NCBI GenBank assembly: GCA_900551625.1
Contig: URWZ01000071.1
Span: 1-7,631 of the forward strand
Source: an uncultured Collinsella sp.
GTDB lineage: Bacteria > Actinomycetota > Coriobacteriia > Coriobacteriales > Coriobacteriaceae
Direction: 5' to 3'
DNA: 7,631 nt
The notes under the pieces were generated by a model. The model made no database searches. It had not been told where the DNA came from and saw only the letters and a list, made by a program, of their open reading frames with translations. The translations under genes and the position numbers were made by a program. This document shows positions 1-6,507 of this stretch, piece after piece; positions within the stretch are counted from its first letter, which is position 1; each line of letters opens with the position of its first letter.

Positions 1-29
1 TCTGTAAGGGCTGCGCGGAGGCTTTGTAG
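1..29 (+). CDS. ileS: C-terminal end of isoleucyl-tRNA synthetase (partial)
   Basis: Only the tail of this gene is visible. In the frame starting at base 3 the codons read C-K-G-C-A-E-A-L and then TAG (27-29). A Cys-x-x-Cys a few residues from the C-terminus is typical of the zinc-knuckle tail of bacterial IleRS, where the second Cys pair falls in a segment such as CxRCxxxx near the end. IleRS charges tRNA-Ile in the cytoplasm. The identification is helped by context: lspA and an RluA-type pseudouridine synthase follow, and ileS lies just upstream of lspA in Bacillus and in many Proteobacteria. Eight residues are too few for proof. The other two frames also meet stops early (TAA at 5-7; TAG at 43-45), so another protein tail cannot be excluded. 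Confidence 0.5.
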
Positions 30-60
30 GTTACGGCGTTCGTAGAACGCCGTAACCTAC
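26..60. repeat. Perfect 16-bp inverted repeat with 3-base loop over the ileS stop codon
   Basis: Arms GTAGGTTACGGCGTTC (26-41) and GAACGCCGTAACCTAC (45-60) are exact reverse complements around the loop GTA (42-44). The left arm contains the TAG stop of the upstream reading frame. No T-run follows, so it does not look like a standard intrinsic terminator. A 9-base direct repeat GCTGCGCGG lies on both sides (10-18 and 65-73). It could be a dispersed palindromic element, an RNA 3'-end protection hairpin or a protein-binding palindrome; the sequence alone does not decide. Confidence 0.75.
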
Positions 61-104
61 CGACGCTGCGCGGGCCGCATTTGGACAATCTGACGTTCAA
101 TTTC

Positions 105-140
105 AAGGGCGCGACCGAAAGGTCAGCGCCCTTTCATTTC
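105..140 (+). terminator. Probable intrinsic terminator after ileS
   Basis: AAGGGCGCGACC (105-116) pairs with GGTCAGCGCCCTT (121-133), leaving one bulged A, around a GAAA tetraloop of the stable GNRA class (117-120). The stem is followed by the T-rich TCATTTC. It lies about 75 bases past the presumed ileS stop and about 160 bases before lspA, as expected for the end of the upstream transcript. The T-run is interrupted, so strength is uncertain. Confidence 0.6.
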
Positions 141-213
141 ACGTCACCTTGTCTCAAATGCGACCTGCTCGCTCATTTATGCTCTACCTGCGGTGTTTCC
201 GTTCTTGGGAGAT

Positions 214-244
214 TTGTCGCTTCTTGCTTGCGTCAATGTATGAT
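214..244 (+). promoter_or_regulatory. Weak candidate promoter for lspA
   Basis: TATGAT (239-244, five of six to TATAAT) is a reasonable -10, and TTGTCG (214-219, four of six to TTGACA) a possible -35 at a long 19-base spacing. It lies between the terminator-like hairpin and the lspA ribosome binding site, giving a leader of about 45 bases. No better -35 was found. Confidence 0.3.
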
Positions 245-294
245 TATCTACTGCGTTAAACGTAATTCGATTGTTTTGAGGGTAGGGGATTTCT

Positions 295-894
295 TTGGGT
301 CGTGGTGCGGATATGACGCCGCCTTTGCGTTGGCGGTTGGGTGTTGCTGGTGGGGTGGCGCTCGTTGTGCTTCTTGTTGACCAGCTGACCAAGCTTGCGG
401 TTCGTGCCGTGGGCGATGCCCTGCATATGACCGTCATCCCCGGTGTCATCGACTTTATGTTTGTCCGCAATATCGGCGCTGCCTTTAGTATGGGTGAGGG
501 GCATGGCATCGCGTTTGCCGTGCTGGCGTTGGCGGTCATTATCGCTATTGCCGTGTACCTCGTTCGTGCACCCCAGCTCGCCCATCTTGAGGTTGTGGGC
601 ATGGCGATGGTTGTGGGCGGTGCTATCGGCAACGCTATCGATCGTTTGGCCTTTGGCTTCGTGACCGATTTTATCGCCACCACGTTCATCGACTTTCCCG
701 TCTTTAACGTGGCTGATATCGGCATTACGGTTGGTGTTGTGCTGGCGCTTATCGGTTACATGTTCTTGAGCCCCGCCGCTCGCGAGGTCGATGCGACCGC
801 TGAGCTCAACGCCCGTGACGAGGCTCGCGCCAAACGCAAAGCCAAGCAGCGTGGGGAGCGTGCCCGCAAGATTCGCGAAAGGAATGAGCGCTAA
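295..894 (+). CDS. lspA: Lipoprotein signal peptidase (signal peptidase II)
   Basis: This 199-residue membrane aspartic protease (family A8) removes the signal peptide from prolipoproteins after lipidation of the lipobox cysteine. Four hydrophobic segments are visible (about 15-37, 70-90, 98-113 and 138-158). Family motifs are all present: DQLTK (29-33), RNIGAAFS (58-65), GNAIDR (112-117) with catalytic Asp116, and FNVAD (137-141) with catalytic Asp141. The start is taken as TTG at 295 because GGTAGGGG lies 6 bases upstream; the first in-frame ATG (313) has no good ribosome binding site at the right distance, so a start there (193 aa) is less likely. The C-terminus carries an extra, highly charged Arg/Lys/Glu-rich cytoplasmic tail (about 163-199) beyond the usual core of around 160 residues. 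It overlaps the next gene by one base. Confidence 0.95.
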   Translation: MGRGADMTPPLRWRLGVAGGVALVVLLVDQLTKLAVRAVGDALHMTVIPGVIDFMFVRNIGAAFSMGEGHGIAFAVLALAVIIAIAVYLVRAPQLAHLEVVGMAMVVGGAIGNAIDRLAFGFVTDFIATTFIDFPVFNVADIGITVGVVLALIGYMFLSPAAREVDATAELNARDEARAKRKAKQRGERARKIRERNER

Positions 895-1907
895 TGGCCG
901 ACATCCATATTCTTGTTGCCGACGATTCCGCTGGTCAGCGTCTTGACGCCTATCTGGGTGCCAACGATGGCTGTCCCACACGCTCTGCCTGCGCGCATCT
1001 GATCGAGGGAGGCGCCGTTGCCGTCAACGGCGAGACCTGCCTGTCAAAAAAGTATGCCGTGCGCTCCGGTGACCGCATCTCGGTCGACCTGCCCGAGCCG
1101 CACGATCCCACTGATGTGATTCCCGAGGCCATTCCCCTCGATATCCGTTACGAGGACGACTACCTCATCGTGCTCTCCAAGCAGCGCGGCCTGGTGTGCC
1201 ATCCCGCCCATGGCCACGAGAGCGGCACCCTTGCAAACGCTCTGGTCTACCACTGCGGTATCGATCATCTTGGTACCGTGCAGGGTGAGGACCGCCCCGG
1301 CATCGTGCATCGCCTGGATCGTGATACCTCGGGCCTTATGCTCGCGGCAAAAGACGACGACACCCAGCGCGCGCTTCAAAATCTTATCCGCACGCGCACG
1401 CTCGACCGTCGCTATATCACGCTCGTTCACGGTCACATCGCCATGGACGAGGGCACTATCAACACCGGTATCGCCCGATCGACGCGCGACCGCGTCAAGA
1501 TGGCGGTTTCCGATGACCCCTTTGCGCGTCAGGCCATCACGACCTTCAAGGTGCTCGAGCGCTTTGATTCCACGCGTTTCGACGACGGCTACACGCTCGT
1601 CGAGTGCCACCTGTTTACGGGCCGCACACATCAGATTCGCGTGCATATGCGCCATATCAACCACGCCTGCGTGGGCGATCCGCTCTACGGCAAGTGCGAT
1701 GCACGCGCCGATCAGGGTCTGACCAGGCAGTTCCTCCATTCCTGGCGTGTGGCGTTCGACCATCCCGTGACGGGAGAGCGCATTGAGTGCCGTGATGAGC
1801 TGCCGTGGGACCTTGCCGCGGTTCTGGATGACCTGGCCCCGCGTTCGCTCGGCCGCACTGCCGCCGGTGACGAAATTGTCCCGCAGCTCGGTCTTCTCGA
1901 ATCCTAA
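894..1907 (+). CDS. RluA/RluD-family 23S rRNA-type pseudouridine synthase
   Basis: This 337-residue enzyme isomerises uridine to pseudouridine in structured RNA, most likely 23S rRNA. An S4 RNA-binding domain occupies about residues 15-65 (QRLDAYL at the start, VAVNG in the middle). The catalytic domain follows: YEDDYLIVLSKQRGLVCHP (86-104), the family signature HRLDRDTSG (139-147) with nucleophile Asp142, and TGRTHQIRVHM (242-252), then GDPLYG (261-266). Length and domain order fit RluD/YlyB rather than the short RsuA type; the exact target uridines cannot be read from sequence. ATG at 894 overlaps the lspA stop (TAATG), and AAAGGA (879-884) provides the ribosome binding site, so the two genes are coupled. 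Bacillus ylyB has the same position after lspA. No clear terminator follows. Confidence 0.93.
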   Translation: MADIHILVADDSAGQRLDAYLGANDGCPTRSACAHLIEGGAVAVNGETCLSKKYAVRSGDRISVDLPEPHDPTDVIPEAIPLDIRYEDDYLIVLSKQRGLVCHPAHGHESGTLANALVYHCGIDHLGTVQGEDRPGIVHRLDRDTSGLMLAAKDDDTQRALQNLIRTRTLDRRYITLVHGHIAMDEGTINTGIARSTRDRVKMAVSDDPFARQAITTFKVLERFDSTRFDDGYTLVECHLFTGRTHQIRVHMRHINHACVGDPLYGKCDARADQGLTRQFLHSWRVAFDHPVTGERIECRDELPWDLAAVLDDLAPRSLGRTAAGDEIVPQLGLLES

Positions 1908-1925
1908 CCAGTATTAGGTGGTTTC

Positions 1926-1955
1926 TTGAACTCGGTCACCCTACGGTAAGATATA
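1926..1955 (+). promoter_or_regulatory. Weak candidate promoter for the glycosyltransferase gene
   Basis: TTGAAC (1926-1931) resembles a -35. Possible -10 elements are TAAGAT (1947-1952, spacing 15) or the overlapping GATATA (1950-1955, spacing 18). The 82-base gap between rluA-like and glycosyltransferase genes, the T/A-rich segment and the 8-bp palindrome TTACGTAA (1963-1970) favour a new transcription start here, but neither hexamer is strong. Confidence 0.35.
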
Positions 1956-1989
1956 CGTTTGTTTACGTAACGCGTTCTCGGGAGCCTGC

Positions 1990-3285
1990 ATGCTCGCCTT
2001 TTTACAAACCAACACACCCATCGTGATCTTCAACCAGATTGTCGTCACGCTGCTCACGGTCTGCTTTCTGTACCAGGTGGTCTTCTTTGTCATTGGCGCT
2101 CTTCGTGGCGAGGTCGCGCCTCCCAAGGCCAAAAAACTTCACCGCTATGCCTTCTTCATTGCTGCGCATAACGAGGAAGCCGTAATTGCCAATCTCGTAC
2201 GCTCCATCAAGGACCAGGACTATCCGTCCGAGCTTATCGAGGTCTTTGTCGTTGCCGACGCCTGCACCGACAACACCGCGCAGCTCGCACGCGAGGCCGG
2301 TGCCATTGTTTACGAGCGCAATGACCTGGCCCGTAAGGGCAAGAGCTGGGTCATGGACTTTGGTTTCGACCGTATCCTTAACGAGTATCCCGACACGTTT
2401 GAGGGCTACTTTATCTTCGATGCCGATAACGTCATCTCCCGCGATTACGTCTCCAAGATGAACGATGCCTTTGACCAGGGCTTCCATGTGGTCACGAGCT
2501 ATCGCAACTCCAAGAACTTCGGCAGCTCGTGGGTCTCGGCAGCTAATGCCACCTGGTATCTGCGTGAGGCACGCTTTCTCAACAACGCGCGTAATATCTG
2601 CAAGACGTCTTGCGCCGTCTCGGGTTCGGGCTATCTCATTTCTGCCAGCGTGATCGAAGGCATGCACGGCTGGCAGTTCCACACGCTGACTGAGGACATT
2701 CAGTTCACCACGTTCTGCGCCATCCATGGCATTCGCATCGGTTATGCACCGGCGGAGTTCTTTGACGAGCAGCCCGTGACGTTTAAGGCGTCCTGGAAAC
2801 AGCGCATGCGTTGGACTAAGGGCTTTTACCAGGTATTCTTTACCTATGGTAAGCACTTGGTCAAGTCGACCTTCCGCTATCATCGCTTTGCCGCCTACGA
2901 CATGTTTATGACCATCGCTCCGGGCATGCTGCTGTCCCTGATCTCTATGCTCGCCAACGTGACCTTCCTCGTCGTGGGCGGTCTTTCGCACGGCTTTTTG
3001 GCCACTGAGGTCGAGATGCAGGCGTGCGCCGCCTCGCTCATCATGACCTTCGCGATGATGTACCAGACCTTCTTTATCCTGGCGCTACTCACGACCATCT
3101 TCGAGTACAAGCATATTCACTGTGCGCAAAAGTGGCGTTTGGTGACCAACCTGTTTACCTTCCCGATCTTTATGTTCAGCTATATCCCCATCACGGTGGC
3201 TGCTCTGTTCCTAAAGGTCGACTGGGTCCCGACGCAGCACGCCGTCAACGTTACCCTCGATGAGGTCATGCAAGGCGCCAAATAA
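1990..3285 (+). CDS. Membrane glycosyltransferase family 2 (BcsA/hyaluronan synthase-like)
   Basis: This 431-residue protein has one N-terminal membrane segment (about 12-38), a cytosolic GT-A domain (about 50-290) and three hydrophobic stretches near the C-terminus (about 305-330, 345-370 and 385-410). GT2 motifs appear in order: FIAAHNEE (56-63), VVADACTDNT (87-96) for nucleotide binding, DAD (144-146) for metal and UDP-sugar binding, TEDIQ (234-238) with the likely catalytic base Asp236, and QRMRW (271-275), the Q-x-x-R-W signature of processive synthases. It therefore probably extends or transports a surface polysaccharide at the inner face of the membrane; donor sugar and product are unknown. 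There is no PilZ domain or BcsB-like partner nearby. GGGAG (1980-1984) lies 5 bases before the ATG. It appears to be a single-gene unit, closed by a strong terminator. Confidence 0.9.
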   Translation: MLAFLQTNTPIVIFNQIVVTLLTVCFLYQVVFFVIGALRGEVAPPKAKKLHRYAFFIAAHNEEAVIANLVRSIKDQDYPSELIEVFVVADACTDNTAQLAREAGAIVYERNDLARKGKSWVMDFGFDRILNEYPDTFEGYFIFDADNVISRDYVSKMNDAFDQGFHVVTSYRNSKNFGSSWVSAANATWYLREARFLNNARNICKTSCAVSGSGYLISASVIEGMHGWQFHTLTEDIQFTTFCAIHGIRIGYAPAEFFDEQPVTFKASWKQRMRWTKGFYQVFFTYGKHLVKSTFRYHRFAAYDMFMTIAPGMLLSLISMLANVTFLVVGGLSHGFLATEVEMQACAASLIMTFAMMYQTFFILALLTTIFEYKHIHCAQKWRLVTNLFTFPIFMFSYIPITVAALFLKVDWVPTQHAVNVTLDEVMQGAK

Positions 3286-3293
3286 CCACGATT

Positions 3294-3340
3294 AAAACCA
3301 CCACAAAGGGGACAGGCACCTTTGTGGTGGTTTTTACTTT
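3294..3340 (+). terminator. Strong, probably bidirectional intrinsic terminator
   Basis: AAAACCACCACAAAGG (3294-3309) pairs perfectly with CCTTTGTGGTGGTTTT (3319-3334) around a 9-base loop GGACAGGCA, followed by TTACTTTT-like T-rich sequence. The A-run on the left arm makes it usable from both sides. It starts 8 bases after the glycosyltransferase stop and separates it from the next gene. Confidence 0.9.
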
Positions 3341-3366
3341 TACGATGCAGCTCGAGGAGGTGCTCG

Positions 3367-3789
3367 ATGGTCTATATCCCGCTTTGGCTGTGCGCCATCG
3401 CTGGTGCTTGCATCGATGCGCGCGAGCGGCGGTTTCCGAACGCGCTTGCTGCCGCGTGCACCGTGGCGGCGTTTGCAGGCGTTTGTCTCGACAGGGGCGT
3501 TAGCACGGCGCTTGACCACGCCGGTCTTGCGGTCATCGTCTACCTTGCCCTTGTGCTCACTGAGTCGCTCTGGCGGCACCTCCGTCAAGCCCCCGGAATC
3601 GGCATGGGGGACGCCAAGGCGCTCTTCGCGCTTTGCACGCTCGACCCTATGGGCGGCATCGTGGCATTTGCCGTCGCACTCCTGGTCCTTGCCCTCTTCT
3701 GCCTCTTCACAAAATCGCGCTCTCTGCCATTGCTCCCCTTTTTGGTGCCGATTTTTGCCATAATCGAGGTCGTGGGCTGCACATTGTAA
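3367..3789 (+). CDS. Prepilin peptidase-like aspartic protease (A24 family, CpaA type)
   Basis: This is a hydrophobic 140-residue polytopic protein with several membrane segments (about 2-16, 26-42, 50-68, 96-114 and 119-138). Two family A24 motifs hold the catalytic aspartates: DARERRFPN (17-25, Asp17, matching the D-x-x-x-x-x-(I/F)-P-N pattern) and GMGDAK (79-84, Asp82, the GxGD motif). LPLLPFLVP (120-128) matches the family's C-terminal loop. It is the short form without the N-terminal zinc/methyltransferase domain, like CpaA/TadV enzymes that trim Flp-type prepilins. No pilin or secretion gene is in the window, so the substrate is unknown. The start is ATG 3367, with GAGGAGG (3354-3360) 6 bases upstream; a longer in-frame reading from 3322 would begin inside the terminator. 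The next gene follows after 31 bases, so co-transcription is likely. Confidence 0.82.
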   Translation: MVYIPLWLCAIAGACIDARERRFPNALAAACTVAAFAGVCLDRGVSTALDHAGLAVIVYLALVLTESLWRHLRQAPGIGMGDAKALFALCTLDPMGGIVAFAVALLVLALFCLFTKSRSLPLLPFLVPIFAIIEVVGCTL

Positions 3790-3820
3790 ACGATTGCGCA
3801 TCCTTCTTAAGGAGCATGCC

Positions 3821-5068
3821 ATGGCAACTAATCAAGAAACGGCCGTCATTAAGGCGCGCATGTACCGTATTCCCTCGGCGTTGTCGTCCGAACTTGTCGA
3901 GCGCATTTCCGCCGATCGTGCTTCGGGTGCCGTCAACCCGTATCGTTGCAACGACGATCAGGTCATTCGTCGTATTGATCGCGCTGCCGACAAAGGCACG
4001 CTTATGCGTCCGGCGTTTATGCGCGATACCGAAAAGATTCTTCATCTTCCGGCGTACACGCGTTATGCAGGTAAAACGCAGGTCTTTAGCTTCCGTAGCA
4101 ACGATGACCTGTCGCGTCGCGGTCTGCACGTGCAGCTTGTCTCGCGCATCGCTCGCGATGTAGGACGTGCCCTGGGGCTCAACTGCGATCTGATCGAGGC
4201 GATTGGCCTGGGCCACGACTTGGGCCACACACCCTTTAGCCATGCAGGTGAGCGATTCCTCAACGATATCTATCACGAGCGCACGGGTCGTTATTTTTTC
4301 CATAACGTGCAGTCGGTCCTCGTGCTCGATGCGCTGTATGGCCGCAATGTGTCGCTCCAGACGCTTGATGGCGTGCTGTGCCATAACGGTGAGTACGAGC
4401 AACGCGTGTTTGAGCTCTCGGACATGAGCTCCTTTGACCAGTTCGATCAGACGGTTGAGGACTGCATCGCCACAGGCTATGGCGCTATTGAGCACCTGCG
4501 TCCCATGACGCTCGAGGGCTGCGTCGTTCGCATTTCAGATATCCTTGCCTACGTTGGGCGCGATCGCCAAGACGCCATTGCGGCGGGTCTGCTGTCACCT
4601 GACGCCTTTGACGATGGCCTGGGCGGGGCATACAACAGCTGGATCCTCACGCACGCCTCCATCGATATTGTCGAGCACAGCTATGGCAAGGCGCGTATCG
4701 AGATGAGCGAGGATCTGTTTGAGGAAATCCGCCGAGCCAAGCGCGAGAACTACGAGAAAATCTATAGCAAAGGCGGCATCGAGGGCGACTCCGAAGCGGA
4801 GCTGCGCGAGGCTTTCGAAAAGCTCTACGACCGTTGCCTGCAGGATATAAACGAAGGCGACGAGTCTTCGTATATCTTTAAGCACCATATTTCTCGCATT
4901 GAGCAGCAGCTTTCCTATTACGACCGTACCTATGCTTGGCAAGACGACAAGGATCAAGTGGTGGTGGACTACATCGCGAGCATGACTGACGGCTATTTCT
5001 GCGAGCTCACGAGCAAGTTGTTCCCGGGATTGAAGTTTCCGCACCGAACCTATATTAACGAACGGTAG
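3821..5068 (+). CDS. HD-domain deoxynucleotide triphosphohydrolase (dGTPase-like)
   Basis: The 415-residue cytosolic protein carries the dNTP triphosphohydrolase signature. RPAFMRDTEKILHLPAYTR (63-81) and KTQVF (85-89) match the family's N-terminal block. His103, the His132-Asp133 pair in GLGHDLGHTPFSHAGE (129-144) and Asp240 in VVRISDILAYVGRD (235-248) form the expected H...HD...D metal site. Such enzymes cleave dNTPs to the deoxynucleoside and tripolyphosphate and so control dNTP pools; whether this one prefers dGTP or acts more broadly cannot be read here. The start is ATG 3821 because TTAAGGAG ends 6 bases upstream; an in-frame TTG at 3794 would add nine residues but has no ribosome binding site. 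The stop codon lies inside the LexA-like palindrome that precedes rarA. Its position between the peptidase gene and rarA may reflect a nucleotide/replication link with rarA. Confidence 0.88.
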   Translation: MATNQETAVIKARMYRIPSALSSELVERISADRASGAVNPYRCNDDQVIRRIDRAADKGTLMRPAFMRDTEKILHLPAYTRYAGKTQVFSFRSNDDLSRRGLHVQLVSRIARDVGRALGLNCDLIEAIGLGHDLGHTPFSHAGERFLNDIYHERTGRYFFHNVQSVLVLDALYGRNVSLQTLDGVLCHNGEYEQRVFELSDMSSFDQFDQTVEDCIATGYGAIEHLRPMTLEGCVVRISDILAYVGRDRQDAIAAGLLSPDAFDDGLGGAYNSWILTHASIDIVEHSYGKARIEMSEDLFEEIRRAKRENYEKIYSKGGIEGDSEAELREAFEKLYDRCLQDINEGDESSYIFKHHISRIEQQLSYYDRTYAWQDDKDQVVVDYIASMTDGYFCELTSKLFPGLKFPHRTYINER

Positions 5069-5073
5069 TTCGT
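5058..5073. promoter_or_regulatory. Candidate LexA/SOS box upstream of rarA
   Basis: ACGAACGGTAGTTCGT is a palindrome with 6-base arms (ACGAAC / GTTCGT) around GGTA. Its core CGAAC-N4-GTTCG is the LexA-binding pattern known from Bacillus and mycobacteria, although the inner GGTA does not follow the RNRY preference of the Bacillus consensus. It overlaps the last codons and stop of the HD-domain gene and ends 11 bases before a TATACT -10, so bound repressor would cover the -35 region. The downstream gene, rarA, works at damaged replication forks, which fits SOS control. Confidence 0.55.
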
Positions 5074-5083
5074 ATATATTCGG

Positions 5084-5089
5084 TATACT
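5084..5089 (+). promoter_or_regulatory. Candidate -10 element for rarA
   Basis: TATACT matches TATAAT in five of six positions and lies 40 bases before the chosen rarA ATG. No recognisable -35 is present at 16-18 bases upstream; that space is taken by the LexA-like palindrome. A second AT-rich stretch, TATATATT (5073-5080), lies just before it and is an alternative -10. Confidence 0.4.
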
Positions 5090-5128
5090 GTTCGTGGAAA
5101 ACGTTTTTGATTGATGCACGGGATGGCT

Positions 5129-6478
5129 ATGGACGACCTTTTTTCTGCTTCGACGCGCGAGCGTTCCTTTCAGAATGCGCCGCTTGCGGTGCGCATGCGC
5201 CCCAATTCGCTCGACGAGTACGTGGGTCAGCAAAAGGCCGTCGGTAAGGGCTCGTGGCTGCGTGCCGCAATTGAGCACGATGTGCTGTCGAGTGTGATTC
5301 TGTATGGGCCGGCCGGTACGGGCAAAACGACGCTGGCCCACATTATCGCTAATCATACCAAGAGCGAGTTTGTCGAGGTCAGCGCTGTGACGGGCACCGT
5401 AAAGGATCTTCGTCGCGTGATTGACGAGGCCAAGACGCGCCTGAATACCTACGACCGCCGCACCATTCTTTTCATCGACGAGATTCACCGCTTCTCCAAG
5501 TCGCAGCAGGATGCCTTGCTGCATGCGGTTGAGAACCGTACCGTCATTATGATTGGCGCCACGACGGAGAATCCGTACTTCGAGGTCAACTCGGCACTGT
5601 TGTCGCGTGGGCGTGTGGTGGAGCTTGAGCATCTGAAGGACGAGGACATTGCCACGCTGATCGAGCGTGCACTCGAGGCTCCGCAGGGTTTGAACGGCAA
5701 GTTCTCGGCCGATGAGGATACGGTTAAGACCATCTGCACGCTGGCAGCGGGTGATGCTCGTTCAGCGCTCACGACGCTTGAGCTTGCGAGCGAGATTGCC
5801 GTCACGCGCCCCGATACCGAGGGAACGCCCGCGCCGGCGGCGGGGGAGCGCTATCCCATCACCGTTGACGACGTGAAGATTGCCAACCCGCGCCGTGGCT
5901 TTTCGTACGACAAAAACGGTGACATGCACTACGACATCATCAGTGCGTTTATTAAGTCTATGCGCGGTAGTGACCCCGATGCCACGATCTATTGGCTCGC
6001 GCGCATGATCGATGCAGGGGAGGATCCCAAGTTTATCGCTCGCCGTATTATGATTCAGGCTTCTGAGGATGTTGGCAACGCCGACCCGCAGGCGCTTTTG
6101 GTGGCGCATGCCGCATTTAAGTCTGCCGAGGTCATTGGCTATCCCGAGTGCCGTATTAATCTGGCTCAGGCTGCTCTCTATGTGTGCTTGGCGCCTAAAT
6201 CCAACGCGTGCGAGGCCTCGATTGACGCGGCATTGGCCGATATTCATTCAAGTGGACTTCGCGAGGTGCCCAGTTACCTGCGCGATCGTCACCGTCCGGG
6301 CAGCGACGAATACGGCGTGTATAAGTATCCGCACGATTATCCCGAAGGCTGGGTCGATCAGCGCTATTTGCCCGAGGGGCTGGAGCGCGGTGCGTTCTGG
6401 CAGCCTGCCGGGCGCGGCTGGGAAGAGTGGCGCGTAGAGCAAAGCGAACGCGACCGTAGCGGTAACGCACCCAAGTAG
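5129..6478 (+). CDS. rarA: Replication-associated recombination protein A (RarA/MgsA, AAA+ ATPase)
   Basis: RarA is a clamp-loader-like AAA+ ATPase that acts at stalled replication forks and single-strand gaps. Counting from ATG 5129 (449 aa, the usual length), the order is: PLAVRMRPNSLDEYVGQ (18-34), Walker A GPAGTGKTT (60-68), Walker B ILFIDEIHRF (113-122, Asp117 and Glu118), sensor-1 GATTEN (143-148), SALLSR (155-160) with the arginine finger, sensor-2 GDARSALTTLE (208-218), and the C-terminal tetramerisation region with YDIISAFIKSMRGSDPDA (268-285), ASEDVGNADP (311-320) and APKSNA (355-360). The start is uncertain: TTG 5111, ATG 5114 and ATG 5123 are in frame. ATG 5129 is preferred because MDDLF starts directly before the conserved region and a GGGA lies 5 bases upstream; the ribosome binding site is weak. 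The 60-base gap from the HD gene holds a candidate SOS operator and -10. No clear terminator follows. Confidence 0.95.
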   Translation: MDDLFSASTRERSFQNAPLAVRMRPNSLDEYVGQQKAVGKGSWLRAAIEHDVLSSVILYGPAGTGKTTLAHIIANHTKSEFVEVSAVTGTVKDLRRVIDEAKTRLNTYDRRTILFIDEIHRFSKSQQDALLHAVENRTVIMIGATTENPYFEVNSALLSRGRVVELEHLKDEDIATLIERALEAPQGLNGKFSADEDTVKTICTLAAGDARSALTTLELASEIAVTRPDTEGTPAPAAGERYPITVDDVKIANPRRGFSYDKNGDMHYDIISAFIKSMRGSDPDATIYWLARMIDAGEDPKFIARRIMIQASEDVGNADPQALLVAHAAFKSAEVIGYPECRINLAQAALYVCLAPKSNACEASIDAALADIHSSGLREVPSYLRDRHRPGSDEYGVYKYPHDYPEGWVDQRYLPEGLERGAFWQPAGRGWEEWRVEQSERDRSGNAPK

Positions 6479-6507
6479 GTCATTGGCACCACGCACATTC
6501 CCTTTGG

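Noticed and set aside
81..380. Open frame of 99 codons on the + strand between ileS and lspA
   Set aside because: It starts at TTG without a ribosome binding site, passes through the terminator-like hairpin and the lspA promoter region, and runs into lspA in another frame. The Cys/Trp-rich product has no family look.
256..981. Open frame of 241 codons on the - strand opposite lspA
   Set aside because: It is antisense to a gene with all LspA motifs. The product is rich in His, Asp and Arg, as expected for an antisense reading.
2002..2991. Long open frame of 329 codons on the - strand opposite the glycosyltransferase gene
   Set aside because: It is the complement of a gene with clear GT2 motifs. 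Its translation shows no recognisable domain and no good ribosome binding site. Long antisense open frames are common in GC-rich codon-biased genes.
3322..3366. Upstream extension of the prepilin peptidase by 15 codons
   Set aside because: The alternative TTG start lies inside the right arm of the terminator; ATG 3367 has a near-ideal GAGGAGG at 6 bases.
5089..5094. Second LexA half-site TGTTCG downstream of the main box
   Set aside because: The paired left half (CGGTA) matches CGAAC poorly, so it does not form a convincing second operator.
4595..5632. Open frame of 345 codons on the - strand across the HD-domain gene and rarA
   Set aside because: It runs antisense through two well-supported genes and through the promoter region between them. 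The translation resembles no family.
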